Source: CAYGSN01 sp964352675
GTDB lineage: Bacteria > Pseudomonadota > Alphaproteobacteria > Micavibrionales > Micavibrionaceae
Direction: 5' to 3'
Length of the DNA stretch: 64,000 nt
Assembly: GCA_964352675.1 (NCBI GenBank)
Contig: CAYGSN010000005.1
Span: 1-64,000 of the forward strand
The position numbers and the translations under genes are program-made. Within the stretch, counting starts at the first letter, position 1, and each line of letters starts with the position of its first letter. The notes under the pieces were generated by a model. That model was given only the letters and a program-made list of their open reading frames with translations, was not told where the DNA came from and ran no database searches. Below, piece by piece: positions 1 to 8,926 of the stretch.

Positions 1-651
1 ATGCACGCCGAATGGGGGCAGGTGAGCGCGACAGCCGCCGCCGAGATCGCTGCCCATATCCATGATGCTGGAGACATCTACGCCTGTATCGACATAAACG
101 TAAGAGCCGACAGAATCGTCAATATGTGCGGCCCCTTCACGGGAAACATTTGCAATTTGTTCTGCGTCAGTTCCTCTTTCGTGTTCTCTGGAGCCAAGCT
201 CAACAAAGCTGTCAGATTCCTCGAGGAAGGATAGGATTGGTTTATCAAGCGGATCGGACGAACCCAGAAGATCGTCGAGATAATCGCTCAGGAGCTTGGA
301 GGCGTTAAAACCGCTTCCTGTTGATAATACAACATCAGGAGCGGGGATAGCACTGGTCACATCGCTATCCAGATATTCAATATCTCCCAGTTGGTCTTGC
401 TGTTCCACCTCTCCGAACGCTTGTAGCCCATCATGTTCAACATACAGGCTTTCCGCCACTTCGTATTCCATGAGATCAATCGGGAGGGCTTCATATTCGT
501 AAGAGTAAGCCGCTTCAAAATCCTGCACTGTCGCAGCAGCAATTTCTTCCGGCGCTATATACAGCTCGTCGTCCGAAGCCATGATCATTCCCAGAACCTG
601 GTTCACATCCTCTATGGCCATCGTTTGAATGTCAGCGTTTTGTGAAATCAT
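1..651 (-). CDS. N-terminal part of an acidic protein of unknown function (runs off left edge)
   Basis: On the minus strand an ATG at 651 opens a frame of 217 codons that stays open to base 1, so the C-terminus lies outside the window. An AGGTG a few bases upstream could serve as ribosome binding site. The product begins MISQNADIQTMAIEDVNQVL, has no signal peptide or membrane segment, and is strikingly rich in Asp and Glu, with few Lys or Arg. It ends in a Gly/Asp-containing stretch (SSIMDMGSDLGGG) where the window stops. Acidic composition without a Sec signal, close to RTX genes, would fit a type I secretion substrate, but no RTX repeat is visible in this part. I do not recognise the family. 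It is transcribed away from the prepilin-like array. Confidence 0.6.
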   Translation of the reverse strand, partial: MISQNADIQTMAIEDVNQVLGMIMASDDELYIAPEEIAAATVQDFEAAYSYEYEALPIDLMEYEVAESLYVEHDGLQAFGEVEQQDQLGDIEYLDSDVTSAIPAPDVVLSTGSGFNASKLLSDYLDDLLGSSDPLDKPILSFLEESDSFVELGSREHERGTDAEQIANVSREGAAHIDDSVGSYVYVDTGVDVSSIMDMGSDLGGGCRAHLPPFGVH

Positions 652-835
652 AGCGCACCTGCAGTTGCTTTATTATCTTCTTTTATTATGCGATGATTTG
701 GTTAAAATTTTATTTAATTATGAATAATGTTGAATGTGTTGTAAGAGCAGTGGATTACGGCCCCAAAATCACGTATTCTTGAGGCACAAATTGCAGATTT
801 TGTAGGATTTTCTGCTTTTTCTTCTGTGTCATTAA

Positions 836-865
836 TTAAAATTTAAATAAAATTGTAGGTATAAT
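836..865 (+). promoter_or_regulatory. Candidate promoter of the prepilin-like array (TTAAAA-N18-TATAAT)
   Basis: A perfect TATAAT lies at 860-865, with a weak -35 TTAAAA at 836-841, 18 bases upstream. It is 31 bases before the first prepilin-like start. The rest of 652-896, between two divergent genes, is AT-rich, contains the 8-base palindrome TTAATTAA at 832-839, and shows no coding frame. The -35 match is poor, so this is a modest call. Confidence 0.4.
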
Positions 866-896
866 AGAAGAAGAATAGGGGAATTTTGTAGTTTTT

Positions 897-2096
897 ATGC
901 GCATATCCAAGAAACATGATGGCGGCTTTACGCTGATCGAAATGATTTTCGTCCTGATTATCGCGTCTTTTATGACGGTCGCGGTAATTTCAGCCTATCT
1001 GAATACGCAGGAATCTCTGCGCTCTATCAACACAAAAGAAAAGATGGAAATTATTATGGATGCGATGGCCGCCTTTGCGGCGCGTAATTACCGCATTCCA
1101 TGTCCGGCCGATCCGACAGGGGCCGGGCCGGAGCCGGCAGGGGCCGAGCGTGGAAGCGGTGCCAATGGAGCGAATATTCCTGCCGGTTGTAATGGTACGG
1201 ATGCCGAAGGGATTGTACCGTACCGGACAATTGGATTGAGTGAAGCCGATGTGCGCGACGGTTGGGATCGTCTTATAACATACGAGGTTAGCCCGGCTTT
1301 TACCCGCGATCCGGAAGATCCTGATACTTCGGTCCATTATGCTTGCCGGACGCGGGAATGGATTGAAGGGGTAAATTACCGGGAAGAGGGGGCGGGGTTT
1401 GATTTGCTCAATCCAAATGATGATACGACGAATGTGTCCTGGTTTGAGAACAAAGTGACTGTGAGTCCGACAGAAGAGCGCCTTTACGGCCGCAATGTGA
1501 ACCCCCAAAAGGCTCGTTTTTGTTGCACCGGGGAAGATAGGGGAGAAGATATTAGAATATGTCTAAATGACGCCTGTACAAATATCATCCCGCAGTTTGG
1601 TAGAACCAGCATTTTTACGATTTCTAATTTGCTCAGAACCCGCTTTAGGGAGGCCTATCAGGAAGCTGACATTCTGGCCGATCATTTCAAGAACCATGAT
1701 GAAGACGGTGAGCTGCCGGATCTGGTAACATTTCTGGACGAGCTGACCATGCGGGTGCCTCTGGATATAGCAACCCCGGCCGCCGCCGAGCCGTATTACA
1801 GCATTGAAGCTCAATATGTGCCGGAATTCCGCAATACAACCGGTGTGGCTTATGTGCTGATCAGTCACGGCAATAACGGTGTTGGTGCCTTCACAGGGGA
1901 TGCGTCGGCGTCGGCTCGTTTTGACGGTCCGGCCGGTACGCGTGAGCAAGATAACGGAAATGTAGCGAATAAGAACGTATATGCGCTTGAGAAAGACGAC
2001 ACCGCTGGAAACAATTTTTATGATGATATCGTCAGGTGGCAAACTCAGGATCAGGTCCTAGCCCGCCTGAAACGCGATAGCTGTGCGGTGCCATGA
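897..2096 (+). CDS. Prepilin-like protein 1 with RIPCPADP motif
   Basis: The 399-residue product begins with a short positive leader ending in Gly10. FTLIEMIFVL and a hydrophobic helix follow: the type IV prepilin cleavage/methylation motif with Glu5. A soluble domain contains RIPCPADP (about 66-73), a GIVPYRTIGL stretch, YEVSPAFTRD, CRTREW, a Cys pair in KARFCC, LISHGNNGVGAF, and a terminal DDIVRWQTQDQ followed by SCAVP. The same motifs in the same order recur in the next four genes. It is far longer than a typical major pseudopilin (about 130-160 residues). The N-terminus predicts processing by a prepilin peptidase and assembly into a pseudopilus-like fibre, but the function of the soluble domain is unknown. 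It overlaps the next gene by four bases (ATGA), indicating an operon. Confidence 0.85.
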   Translation: MRISKKHDGGFTLIEMIFVLIIASFMTVAVISAYLNTQESLRSINTKEKMEIIMDAMAAFAARNYRIPCPADPTGAGPEPAGAERGSGANGANIPAGCNGTDAEGIVPYRTIGLSEADVRDGWDRLITYEVSPAFTRDPEDPDTSVHYACRTREWIEGVNYREEGAGFDLLNPNDDTTNVSWFENKVTVSPTEERLYGRNVNPQKARFCCTGEDRGEDIRICLNDACTNIIPQFGRTSIFTISNLLRTRFREAYQEADILADHFKNHDEDGELPDLVTFLDELTMRVPLDIATPAAAEPYYSIEAQYVPEFRNTTGVAYVLISHGNNGVGAFTGDASASARFDGPAGTREQDNGNVANKNVYALEKDDTAGNNFYDDIVRWQTQDQVLARLKRDSCAVP

Positions 2097-3220
2097 TGCA
2101 AGCGAGATATGTTAAAATGAAAGATATGAACACGAAACAGGCCGGATTTACATTGATCGAACTTTCTATCTCGCTTGTTATTCTGGCGATTATTATATCG
2201 TTGAGCTTGCTGGCGCTCGCGCGCATGCTTAAAAGCGAGCAGGAGCGCGTGACCTTTGAGCGCATGGAAGTGATTGCCGATGCTATCTCTCTTTATGCTC
2301 AGACGCGTATGCGGGTGCCTTGTCCGGCTGATCCGTCTCTGGCCCGGGATGATCCGAATTATGGACGGGAGCGCGTAGGTACGGATCAGGAAAATACGCC
2401 CGGCGGTGTTCTGGTTCTTCTGAATTCCGGTTGCCGGGACCCGGCCGGAACTGCCGAGGGTATTATTCCCTTTGCAACACTGAACCTGCCGGAAGAAGCG
2501 TCTTTTGATAAGTTCGGGAATTACTTTACATATCATGTTTCAACTGGATCAGCACTTCAGCCGATCACAATCAGAGAGCAGAGATCTCCCACTTCAGTTA
2601 ATCAGATAGGGGTGAGAATAGGAGATTGGTGCCGCACACGGCCGCGTTGGCACGCCGATATCAATTACGACGGTGAAACGGATGCCTATCTCAATCCCGC
2701 CAAAGCTGCTTTTTGTTGCGGCGTTGATGATTCATTTGCAGGCCCGCTGGTCGCCGGCGAGCCAATCGGACCGGATGGTGATGTGAGATTAACCCAGACC
2801 GATCACGATTACGGAACATCCAGAGGGATACCGTCTTTGTCGCGGGCAATAAACAGATTTGGTGGCCGACCGCAGGAATACGCATCTTTGAACAATGATC
2901 CGCCGGACCAGGACAGGCTACGCGATAATTTCTCTGCTATTTTCCCAGCTTATTTGATTATCAGCCACGGACAGAATGGTGCAGGGGCTTATGCCAGGGA
3001 TGGCAGCCGAGATACGGCGTTTGCGTCCTTTAATTCTCTAAACGAGTTGGAAAATGCCAATGGAGATAACTTATTTGTTGTTCCTGACAGGACTTCGCCG
3101 AATGTCGATGGAAGCTTACTATCCGGCGTATCAAAAGCGGCGATAGACGATATCTTGTTTTGGCAAACGCCGGCGCAAATTATAAGCAGAGTGGGGAATA
3201 TGTCATGCAGCAGACCCTGA
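2093..3220 (+). CDS. Prepilin-like protein 2 with RVPCPADP motif
   Basis: The 375-residue reading starts at the ATG overlapping the previous stop. In-frame ATGs at 2117 and 2126 would give shorter, more usual leaders (MNTKQAG before the cleavage point). The mature N-terminus is FTLIELSISL with Glu5 and one hydrophobic helix. The conserved chain follows: RVPCPADPS (about 74-82), GIIPFATLNL, a D..G..FTYHVS stretch, WCRTRPRW, KAAFCC, LIISHGQNGAGAYA, DDILFWQTPAQ, and a final SCSRP. The pattern marks it as a paralogue of gene 1, and again the size is well above that of a standard pseudopilin. It is probably exported and assembled together with its neighbours; the biochemical role is unknown. Confidence 0.85.
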   Translation: MMQARYVKMKDMNTKQAGFTLIELSISLVILAIIISLSLLALARMLKSEQERVTFERMEVIADAISLYAQTRMRVPCPADPSLARDDPNYGRERVGTDQENTPGGVLVLLNSGCRDPAGTAEGIIPFATLNLPEEASFDKFGNYFTYHVSTGSALQPITIREQRSPTSVNQIGVRIGDWCRTRPRWHADINYDGETDAYLNPAKAAFCCGVDDSFAGPLVAGEPIGPDGDVRLTQTDHDYGTSRGIPSLSRAINRFGGRPQEYASLNNDPPDQDRLRDNFSAIFPAYLIISHGQNGAGAYARDGSRDTAFASFNSLNELENANGDNLFVVPDRTSPNVDGSLLSGVSKAAIDDILFWQTPAQIISRVGNMSCSRP

Positions 3221-4278
3221 AAAACATGAAGGATAGCCGGGGTATTACCCTGATTGAAGTGGCTATTACGATTTTAATCGGCGGTATTTTATTGGCCGGA
3301 ACCATCCAGTTTTACCAGCACTTCCAGCAACGCCGTGCAGAGCTTGTGACTCAGCACAGGATGGATGTCCTGGAGAAGGCATTTTCCAACTATGCGCAGA
3401 CGAGGTGGAGATTGCCTTGCCCGGCCAATCCAAACCCTAATGTCGGCGCCAGCCCGCCGGAGCTTCTAGGAGAGGAACGACGCACCGGGACAGGAGAAGA
3501 GGGATGTCTTGCGATTAACGCGTCGGCGCGGGGGATTGTGCCTTTCCGGACATTGGGCATCCCTGAACAGTATGCAATAGACGGGTTTGGGCAGTATTTC
3601 ACTTATGCGGTTTCCCCAGCCTTTACCCGCGACAATACGGTAAGAAGCGCAGGAAACAACACGCAAAATGTTGTTCATCGGCGCTTTGCAAGCCAGATTA
3701 ACCGGGAGAATATCGGGCTTCTTCCCAAGGCACAATTTTGTGGTGCCGTTCCCGAAATTGACGGGCGCAGCTTGTCCTTTTCCGACGATATTACAATGGT
3801 TGAAAACCAGTTTGTTGGTGGCGGTGGCCGGGTTTTTGGCGATGGTGGTAGCGGCGAGCCGGATAACAAGCGCGGAGATAGTGACGAAAGCTATGTCGGC
3901 CCGGATATTACCTTGACAGTTGAGGGGCCGCCAAATGCCAATTTTTGGCGTGATGATGACCCGGAAAACCGTACAACAGGCCTCGCTATGGCGTTGATCA
4001 GTCACGGTCCGAACAAGCTGGGCGCGTATCTTGTCGGGCGTGGTAATGGAACACAAGGCCAATATGCTGTAAACGAAATGATCTCGGTTCAGGAGAGCCA
4101 AACGGCCACATCAGGGACGGGCGGAACCTCGGCAATAATTTTATTTAGTCAAACTGATCGTTTTCTTTCGGAAGATACCTTTCCCGGTATTTTCAGAGGA
4201 AATGACGACATTATCCGTTATTATACGCAGGACCAGATTTATGCCGCCGCAGGCGGTGGATCGTGTGAATATTTGTAG
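3205..4278 (+). CDS. Prepilin-like protein 3 with RLPCPANP motif
   Basis: I chose the ATG at 3205 (357 residues) because GGGGA at 3192-3196 lies eight bases upstream. An in-frame ATG at 3160 lies deeper inside the previous gene and lacks a comparable site. The leader ends in DSRG, followed by ITLIEVAITILIGG, keeping Glu5. The soluble part has RLPCPANP (ADP changed to ANP), GIVPFRTLGIP, FTYAVSPAFTRD, KAQFCG with a single Cys where the paralogues have two, LISHGPNKLGAYL, DDIIRYYTQDQ and SCEYL. A Gly-rich loop lies mid-protein. It overlaps the end of gene 2 by 16 bases. A roughly 100-base gap with its own candidate promoter follows, so genes 1-3 may form one transcription unit. Confidence 0.85.
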   Translation: MQQTLKNMKDSRGITLIEVAITILIGGILLAGTIQFYQHFQQRRAELVTQHRMDVLEKAFSNYAQTRWRLPCPANPNPNVGASPPELLGEERRTGTGEEGCLAINASARGIVPFRTLGIPEQYAIDGFGQYFTYAVSPAFTRDNTVRSAGNNTQNVVHRRFASQINRENIGLLPKAQFCGAVPEIDGRSLSFSDDITMVENQFVGGGGRVFGDGGSGEPDNKRGDSDESYVGPDITLTVEGPPNANFWRDDDPENRTTGLAMALISHGPNKLGAYLVGRGNGTQGQYAVNEMISVQESQTATSGTGGTSAIILFSQTDRFLSEDTFPGIFRGNDDIIRYYTQDQIYAAAGGGSCEYL

Positions 4279-4314
4279 AAGGTAAAACTGTGCAAAAGTC
4301 AGGACTTATGAAAT

Positions 4315-4343
4315 TTGATATAAATTCGGCGTTTTGCAATAAT
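4315..4343 (+). promoter_or_regulatory. Candidate sigma-70 promoter (TTGATA-N17-AATAAT)
   Basis: TTGATA at 4315-4320 and AATAAT at 4338-4343 are separated by exactly 17 bases, in the gap between the third and fourth prepilin-like genes. The predicted start near 4350 would give a leader of about 30 bases, holding GGAAGG eight bases before the ATG at 4379. A small GGGG/CCCC dyad (4351-4364) lies in that leader. This would let the two large Glu5-less members be expressed separately from the first three. Confidence 0.5.
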
Positions 4344-4378
4344 GGTAGGAGGGGCAGTGTCCCCGGAAGGTGTGCGCA

Positions 4379-6769
4379 ATGAAAAAGTTACTGAACTCTC
4401 AAGGTATTAGCCTGATTTTGGTGCCTCTGGTCTTTATTGTGATCGGGGCGTTTATCGTGGCGATCTGGAACGACACGAAGCCGCAGCAATTCCACAAGCA
4501 AATTGAACTGCAGGACAAGATGGAGCGCGTTCGTGTTGCTCTGTCGGTTTTTGCACAGAAGCATAGCCGCCTGCCGTGCCCGGCCGATCCGAGCGATACA
4601 GGAACGGCTTTTGGTGCCGAAGATATGCCGGAGATTGGTGAAGCCTGTGACGTTGTGGAGGGTGTTGTTCCCTATAAAACGCTGGGCATTCCGCAAAGCG
4701 ATGCTCTGGATAATGGTTATTATTTCACCTATGCGGTCAGCCCGACCTATACGCGGCCCTTGGGGGCCAACCCGGATGTCGATCCGGGCGATGATCCGGA
4801 CTACAATGATCCTACAATCCTGACGGCTGATTACGCTTTTGTTCCCATTACAGACAATTATTACAGACGCCTTCAGACACCACCAGCAGATGTCGCCAAT
4901 CGCTTGATTGTTCCCGATGTCGAAAAAGAGCAATTTTTTACCCATGCCTATTGTCGTAGCAACAAGAGGTGGATTTTAGAAAATCAGGCGAATTATGTTG
5001 GTCCGGATGGTGAGGTTTACAAGCTGGAAACCGCTATTCAGAACGGCCAGCAGGGCGTTGGGCGCGGTATTGTGGATTTGAACACCAATATGTTCAAAGC
5101 ACAATTCTGCTGTGCGTCTAATCTGGAGCCGGATGGAACAGATACTTATAACTTCGTAACTTTATCAGCCAAGACTGCGATCAGTGCGGATGATAAAGAT
5201 TTAACAGATTATGATAGGGATACGTTCACAACCGGCGACAATAAAATCAGGATCAGCCTGGATCGTGACCATATTTGTGGCCCCATTGATAGTAGAAAAG
5301 TTTACTGGAATCAAAATCCACCAGCCTGGGGTGTTTCAACTACGGAACGTGCAGATATAGATAGTTGCAAAGCCTTTCCACATGACATGGTCCAGGTGCC
5401 AGCGGAAGAAGGAAATGGAAACGGGATAGGCTTTGTGTCAGGCAGCGATATGCACAATCTCTTTGCTTATCCTTGGTCAACTATGAATGGTTTTGATCCT
5501 GCTCCTTTCGGTGGGAATGATTGGTTTGACTATATTGATCCAATTACAACCAATGCTCCTAGTAACAGAAGAAACCCTGATGGTGTATCCAATTACGAGG
5601 CATACTATTTAAACAAAGGAAAAATGAAATTTGAAAAGTTTTGGGTTGAATTTCTTGATGATGATGATTTGGTTAAAGAGGCTACGTTTGTTATCGCCGA
5701 TCTAGGGTCTCACAATTTGAATTGTGATCCAATTGATCCAAATTGCACGAATCCAACGGCTAACAAATCTAGTTTCAACCTTCGTTTTGATTATGTTCTT
5801 CCAGATGGATCGCGCCAGCCCATTATCAACCCTGCGACTGATCGCAGCAATTTTGATGGCCTGAACCGCGGTTCTTATCCAATAGAAATAATCCATCCCG
5901 TGAACGAATCCCAAGGTGGCGGTACGGGCAATCATGCTTTCGTTATCGATGTGATGGATTATGCCGATCAGATTGAGGATGATCTTCCGGCCAATGGCCG
6001 CATGCAAGATGTTGCCCTGCGTGCGATGAGCTATTATCCCAATGGAAGTTCTACTCTTCTGATGGAAGTGAAATATGTGGCGGATTCTTTGACCAGTACG
6101 CCAAACAGCGATCTGGTTGTTGAGGATGAAAACGGTGTTGAAAGGTTGCCTGAGCGTGATAAATTCGGCTATCTGCACACCAATACACCGGCCGAAACAG
6201 TCAATAACGATCTCTATGAAGCGCCGATTTACGTCCTGTATGCGCATTCGCAAGGGGAGGGGAGTTTTATTCCCGGTACCAATAACCGCGTTGATAACAT
6301 TCCCGCCGCGGATGAAAATGAAGCAATGCGTCAGAACGAAGACGGAGACAGAACATTCCGTCAACAGCGCCAGATCAACGCCGAAGGTGCGGACGGCTAC
6401 GGCGGCTATCTGATATGGGATACGTCCTTTACCCTGTTGGACCGTCTGGGCGCTTCATGCGAACAATCTGAAGCGATGCATATTGCGACCTCTCCGGTGA
6501 CAGACCCCCCACCCCCGCCGCGTTTCCCATTGGAGGGCTCCTTTGGTGGCGGGAATGTGAACGGAGACGGAGGAACGCGGGTTGTTAACCCCCCGTCCGT
6601 TGGCGGCGGCACCGGCGATGATGGTGGTGGCGATGATGATGGAAGCGACGATGGAGGGGACGACGACGGCAATGATGGCGGAGGCCCCGGCAGCGGACCA
6701 AGTGGCAGTGGTGATCTTGGCAATGGCGGTGATGCGTCTTCCAGCCTCACCGGACGCGTCGTCCGCTAG
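4379..6769 (+). CDS. Prepilin-like protein 4, large, lacking Glu5, with Gly/Asp-rich tail
   Basis: The ATG at 4379 is preferred over a GTG at 4370 because GGAAGG sits eight bases upstream of it, giving 796 residues. The leader MKKLLNSQG precedes ISLILVPLVFIVIG. The hydrophobic helix is present but position 5 is Leu instead of Glu, as in the GspK class of large minor pseudopilins. Conserved blocks are RLPCPADPSDTG, GVVPYKTLGIP, FTYAVSPTYTRP, YCRSNKRW and KAQFCC. The ISHG block is altered to LYAHSQGEGSF, and LGASCEQS comes late. An extra domain of roughly 300 residues lies between the Cys pair and the late motifs, including KFWVEFLD and a VIADLGSHNLN stretch. The last 75 residues are almost entirely Gly, Asp, Ser and Pro. 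The role is unknown; a tip or minor subunit of a pseudopilus is my inference. Confidence 0.85.
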   Translation: MKKLLNSQGISLILVPLVFIVIGAFIVAIWNDTKPQQFHKQIELQDKMERVRVALSVFAQKHSRLPCPADPSDTGTAFGAEDMPEIGEACDVVEGVVPYKTLGIPQSDALDNGYYFTYAVSPTYTRPLGANPDVDPGDDPDYNDPTILTADYAFVPITDNYYRRLQTPPADVANRLIVPDVEKEQFFTHAYCRSNKRWILENQANYVGPDGEVYKLETAIQNGQQGVGRGIVDLNTNMFKAQFCCASNLEPDGTDTYNFVTLSAKTAISADDKDLTDYDRDTFTTGDNKIRISLDRDHICGPIDSRKVYWNQNPPAWGVSTTERADIDSCKAFPHDMVQVPAEEGNGNGIGFVSGSDMHNLFAYPWSTMNGFDPAPFGGNDWFDYIDPITTNAPSNRRNPDGVSNYEAYYLNKGKMKFEKFWVEFLDDDDLVKEATFVIADLGSHNLNCDPIDPNCTNPTANKSSFNLRFDYVLPDGSRQPIINPATDRSNFDGLNRGSYPIEIIHPVNESQGGGTGNHAFVIDVMDYADQIEDDLPANGRMQDVALRAMSYYPNGSSTLLMEVKYVADSLTSTPNSDLVVEDENGVERLPERDKFGYLHTNTPAETVNNDLYEAPIYVLYAHSQGEGSFIPGTNNRVDNIPAADENEAMRQNEDGDRTFRQQRQINAEGADGYGGYLIWDTSFTLLDRLGASCEQSEAMHIATSPVTDPPPPPRFPLEGSFGGGNVNGDGGTRVVNPPSVGGGTGDDGGGDDDGSDDGGDDDGNDGGGPGSGPSGSGDLGNGGDASSSLTGRVVR

Positions 6770-6884
6770 TCTAAAATTAAGCCGCAGCACAATAAAACCC
6801 TAAAATTTTAACAAAAATTTAGAATTTTACCGGTATCCTTAAAATAGGGGTGCGAATATTTTTTCGCGCAATTTTGAGGTGTGC

Positions 6885-8903
6885 ATGGTTCTTCCGTCTT
6901 ATAGTTTAATAGAAAAATCAAAGGCATATGCGTTGAAGCAGGACGGATCAGCTTTGATTATGGTCATCCCCGTGATGATTGTTCTGGCAGTATTTATGGT
7001 TGGGATTATGCAGCGTGGCCAGAGTAAGGATTTTCACCGTCAGGTTGCAAATGTTATTGAAATGGAGAATGTGGTAGAGGTTGCTTTGGCCTCTTTTGCC
7101 AACAAGAATAACCGCTTGCCTTGCCCTGCTGATCCGTCTGCGACCGGTAATACTATAGGCTTGGAAATCTCTGGCTGCGCCACGGCTGGCGAAGTGCCCG
7201 AAGGTATTTTACCCTGGAAAGCTCTTAACCTGCCGCGCTCTGCGGCCTTTGATGAATACGGTAATCCATACACCTATAAGGTGAGCCCAAGCTTCGCGCG
7301 TGAAATTACAATGGCAGATTTCAACCGCCTCGAAGACCCGCTTTTGTATCAGGGCGCGGCGCCTGATGAAGATAACGCTTTACCGATTCCGGATCCTCAA
7401 AATCTTACAACTTACGTGCATGAATATTGCCGGACGCCGCGTTGGAACCAGCGGGTTTCCTACTACAAGGCTCCGGACGGCAATTCCTATGAATTCGTTG
7501 AATCCACGCCGGATGACACGGGCGCGGGCCTCACCGGGAGTTTTATTGACGGCGTTTATAATATGAATACGAATTTGATGAAGGCGCAGTTCTGCTGCGC
7601 TCCGGTGTTTGCCGGCACTGCGCCAACAATAGAAACAATTGAGTTTGACCACAATGATTACAGAGTGCCTCTGGAAGCGAAAATCAGAACTGAACTGGCT
7701 GTAAAAGGAAGGGATCGCGAAGGTAATCAGACAATTGACAATGTTTTTCGTTTTTCCGGAGCAGCCAATTGTGAGGCTGCTGTTGATGGCCATGGAGTCT
7801 ATCATAACCGTCCCACCAACAGTAATCATGCCAATTGTCAAAGCAAGCCGGTTGATTTCGTCTGGTTTGAGGATGAGGATGATGACGGGCATATCATTGC
7901 GTCGGGAATGGGTATGAATACCGGCGCTTATTCCGGCGGAAACCCGCCAATCAATTTTGAAGATTTTCGTATCCGGTTCCTTGATAAGGCCTCTATACCT
8001 TACGAGTTTTATATCGAGATTGTTGATTTGGGTGCTAACGACCTGAACAAGGATATCGCTTATTCCCTGGTTTTTGAGGACATTTTCGACCGTGAGCTTG
8101 TAACCGTCACAAGAAAATTTACAACACCTTCCGCTGCGCCGAACGGCATAGCACGCTTTACCTTCCAGAAAAGCGATTATGCGACCGAGCTTCAGGCGGT
8201 TCTCGATAATAATAGTTTGTCTATAGATCAGGTGCGCTTTAAGGAGTTGGTATTACACACCTATTACATTCCGGCCTTTGATTTTCTGGAATTGAATGAT
8301 CTGGACAGCACATCGCTGGCTATCAGCAAGGTTGGATATAGCTATGAGGTGGGTGGGGTCGGTATGACCGGGATGGAGGATCTTGTTCCCCTGAATGCTG
8401 CTCAGGAGCGCATTCTGGCGGAGAGAACGCCCCAAGGTTATGATCCTGCGGATGTAAATGCAATGGATGAGATTGCTCCAAATGTGGAGGCGGTTGCTTT
8501 TGCGCTCATCAGCCACGGCCCGGACGGGCAGGGTGCATATCTTTTGAACGGAACAGACGGAAAGCACAATGATGGGAACCAGCATCCTTTAGAGGCCATT
8601 AACAGCGGTGGAGGGCTTGAGTTTGTGGACTCCCGGACAATCTCCACCGGGGATGATGTAGATTATGATGATGATGTAATCTGGTCTTCGCAGATTGCAC
8701 TATATAATAAGCTGGGTGATGCAACATGCGAACAGTCCCAGGCATTAAGAACGGTTGCTTATACATCGCCTAATCACAATCCTGATGATGATGACGATTA
8801 CGGGCAGGAACGTTTTGAACTGTTGATATCAGGATCCAGCGGTTCAAATAGCAACTCATCTGGCACGGGGACTCAAAGCCCACCACCTAAAATTCAACAC
8901 TAA
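6885..8903 (+). CDS. Prepilin-like protein 5, large, lacking Glu5
   Basis: The ATG at 6885 (672 residues) has GAGG five bases upstream; a GTG at 6879 is possible. After a 21-residue leader ending in QDG comes SALIMVIPVMIVLAVFMVG, a hydrophobic helix with Met at position 5 in place of Glu. It shares with the other four RLPCPADPSATG, a GILPWKALNLP block, YTYKVSPSFARE, YCRTPRW, KAQFCC, ALISHGPDGQGAYL, DDDVIWSSQ and ATCEQSQAL. With protein 4 it also shares an inserted domain, including FEDFRIRFLD and EIVDLGANDLN. The tail is Ser/Gly/Asn-rich and ends in PPPKIQH. The 115 bases upstream contain a weak TTTAGA-N16-TAAAAT promoter candidate (6818-6845). It closes the array; the next gene is an RTX protease behind a palindrome. 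Confidence 0.85.
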   Translation: MVLPSYSLIEKSKAYALKQDGSALIMVIPVMIVLAVFMVGIMQRGQSKDFHRQVANVIEMENVVEVALASFANKNNRLPCPADPSATGNTIGLEISGCATAGEVPEGILPWKALNLPRSAAFDEYGNPYTYKVSPSFAREITMADFNRLEDPLLYQGAAPDEDNALPIPDPQNLTTYVHEYCRTPRWNQRVSYYKAPDGNSYEFVESTPDDTGAGLTGSFIDGVYNMNTNLMKAQFCCAPVFAGTAPTIETIEFDHNDYRVPLEAKIRTELAVKGRDREGNQTIDNVFRFSGAANCEAAVDGHGVYHNRPTNSNHANCQSKPVDFVWFEDEDDDGHIIASGMGMNTGAYSGGNPPINFEDFRIRFLDKASIPYEFYIEIVDLGANDLNKDIAYSLVFEDIFDRELVTVTRKFTTPSAAPNGIARFTFQKSDYATELQAVLDNNSLSIDQVRFKELVLHTYYIPAFDFLELNDLDSTSLAISKVGYSYEVGGVGMTGMEDLVPLNAAQERILAERTPQGYDPADVNAMDEIAPNVEAVAFALISHGPDGQGAYLLNGTDGKHNDGNQHPLEAINSGGGLEFVDSRTISTGDDVDYDDDVIWSSQIALYNKLGDATCEQSQALRTVAYTSPNHNPDDDDDYGQERFELLISGSSGSNSNSSGTGTQSPPPKIQH

Positions 8904-8926
8904 AAAAAACTTCAAAAAACACTTTT

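Noticed and set aside
1..234. Plus-strand frame of 77 codons at the left edge
   Set aside because: The minus strand holds a 217-codon uninterrupted frame with a ribosome binding site over the same bases, and the plus frame product looks random.
990..1508. Open frame of 172 codons antisense to the first prepilin-like gene (and similar ones at 1563-2042, 2051-2536, 3466-4101, 5702-6364)
   Set aside because: The sense frames carry conserved motifs across all five paralogues. The antisense products are unrelated to one another, have no recognisable domains and lack ribosome binding sites.
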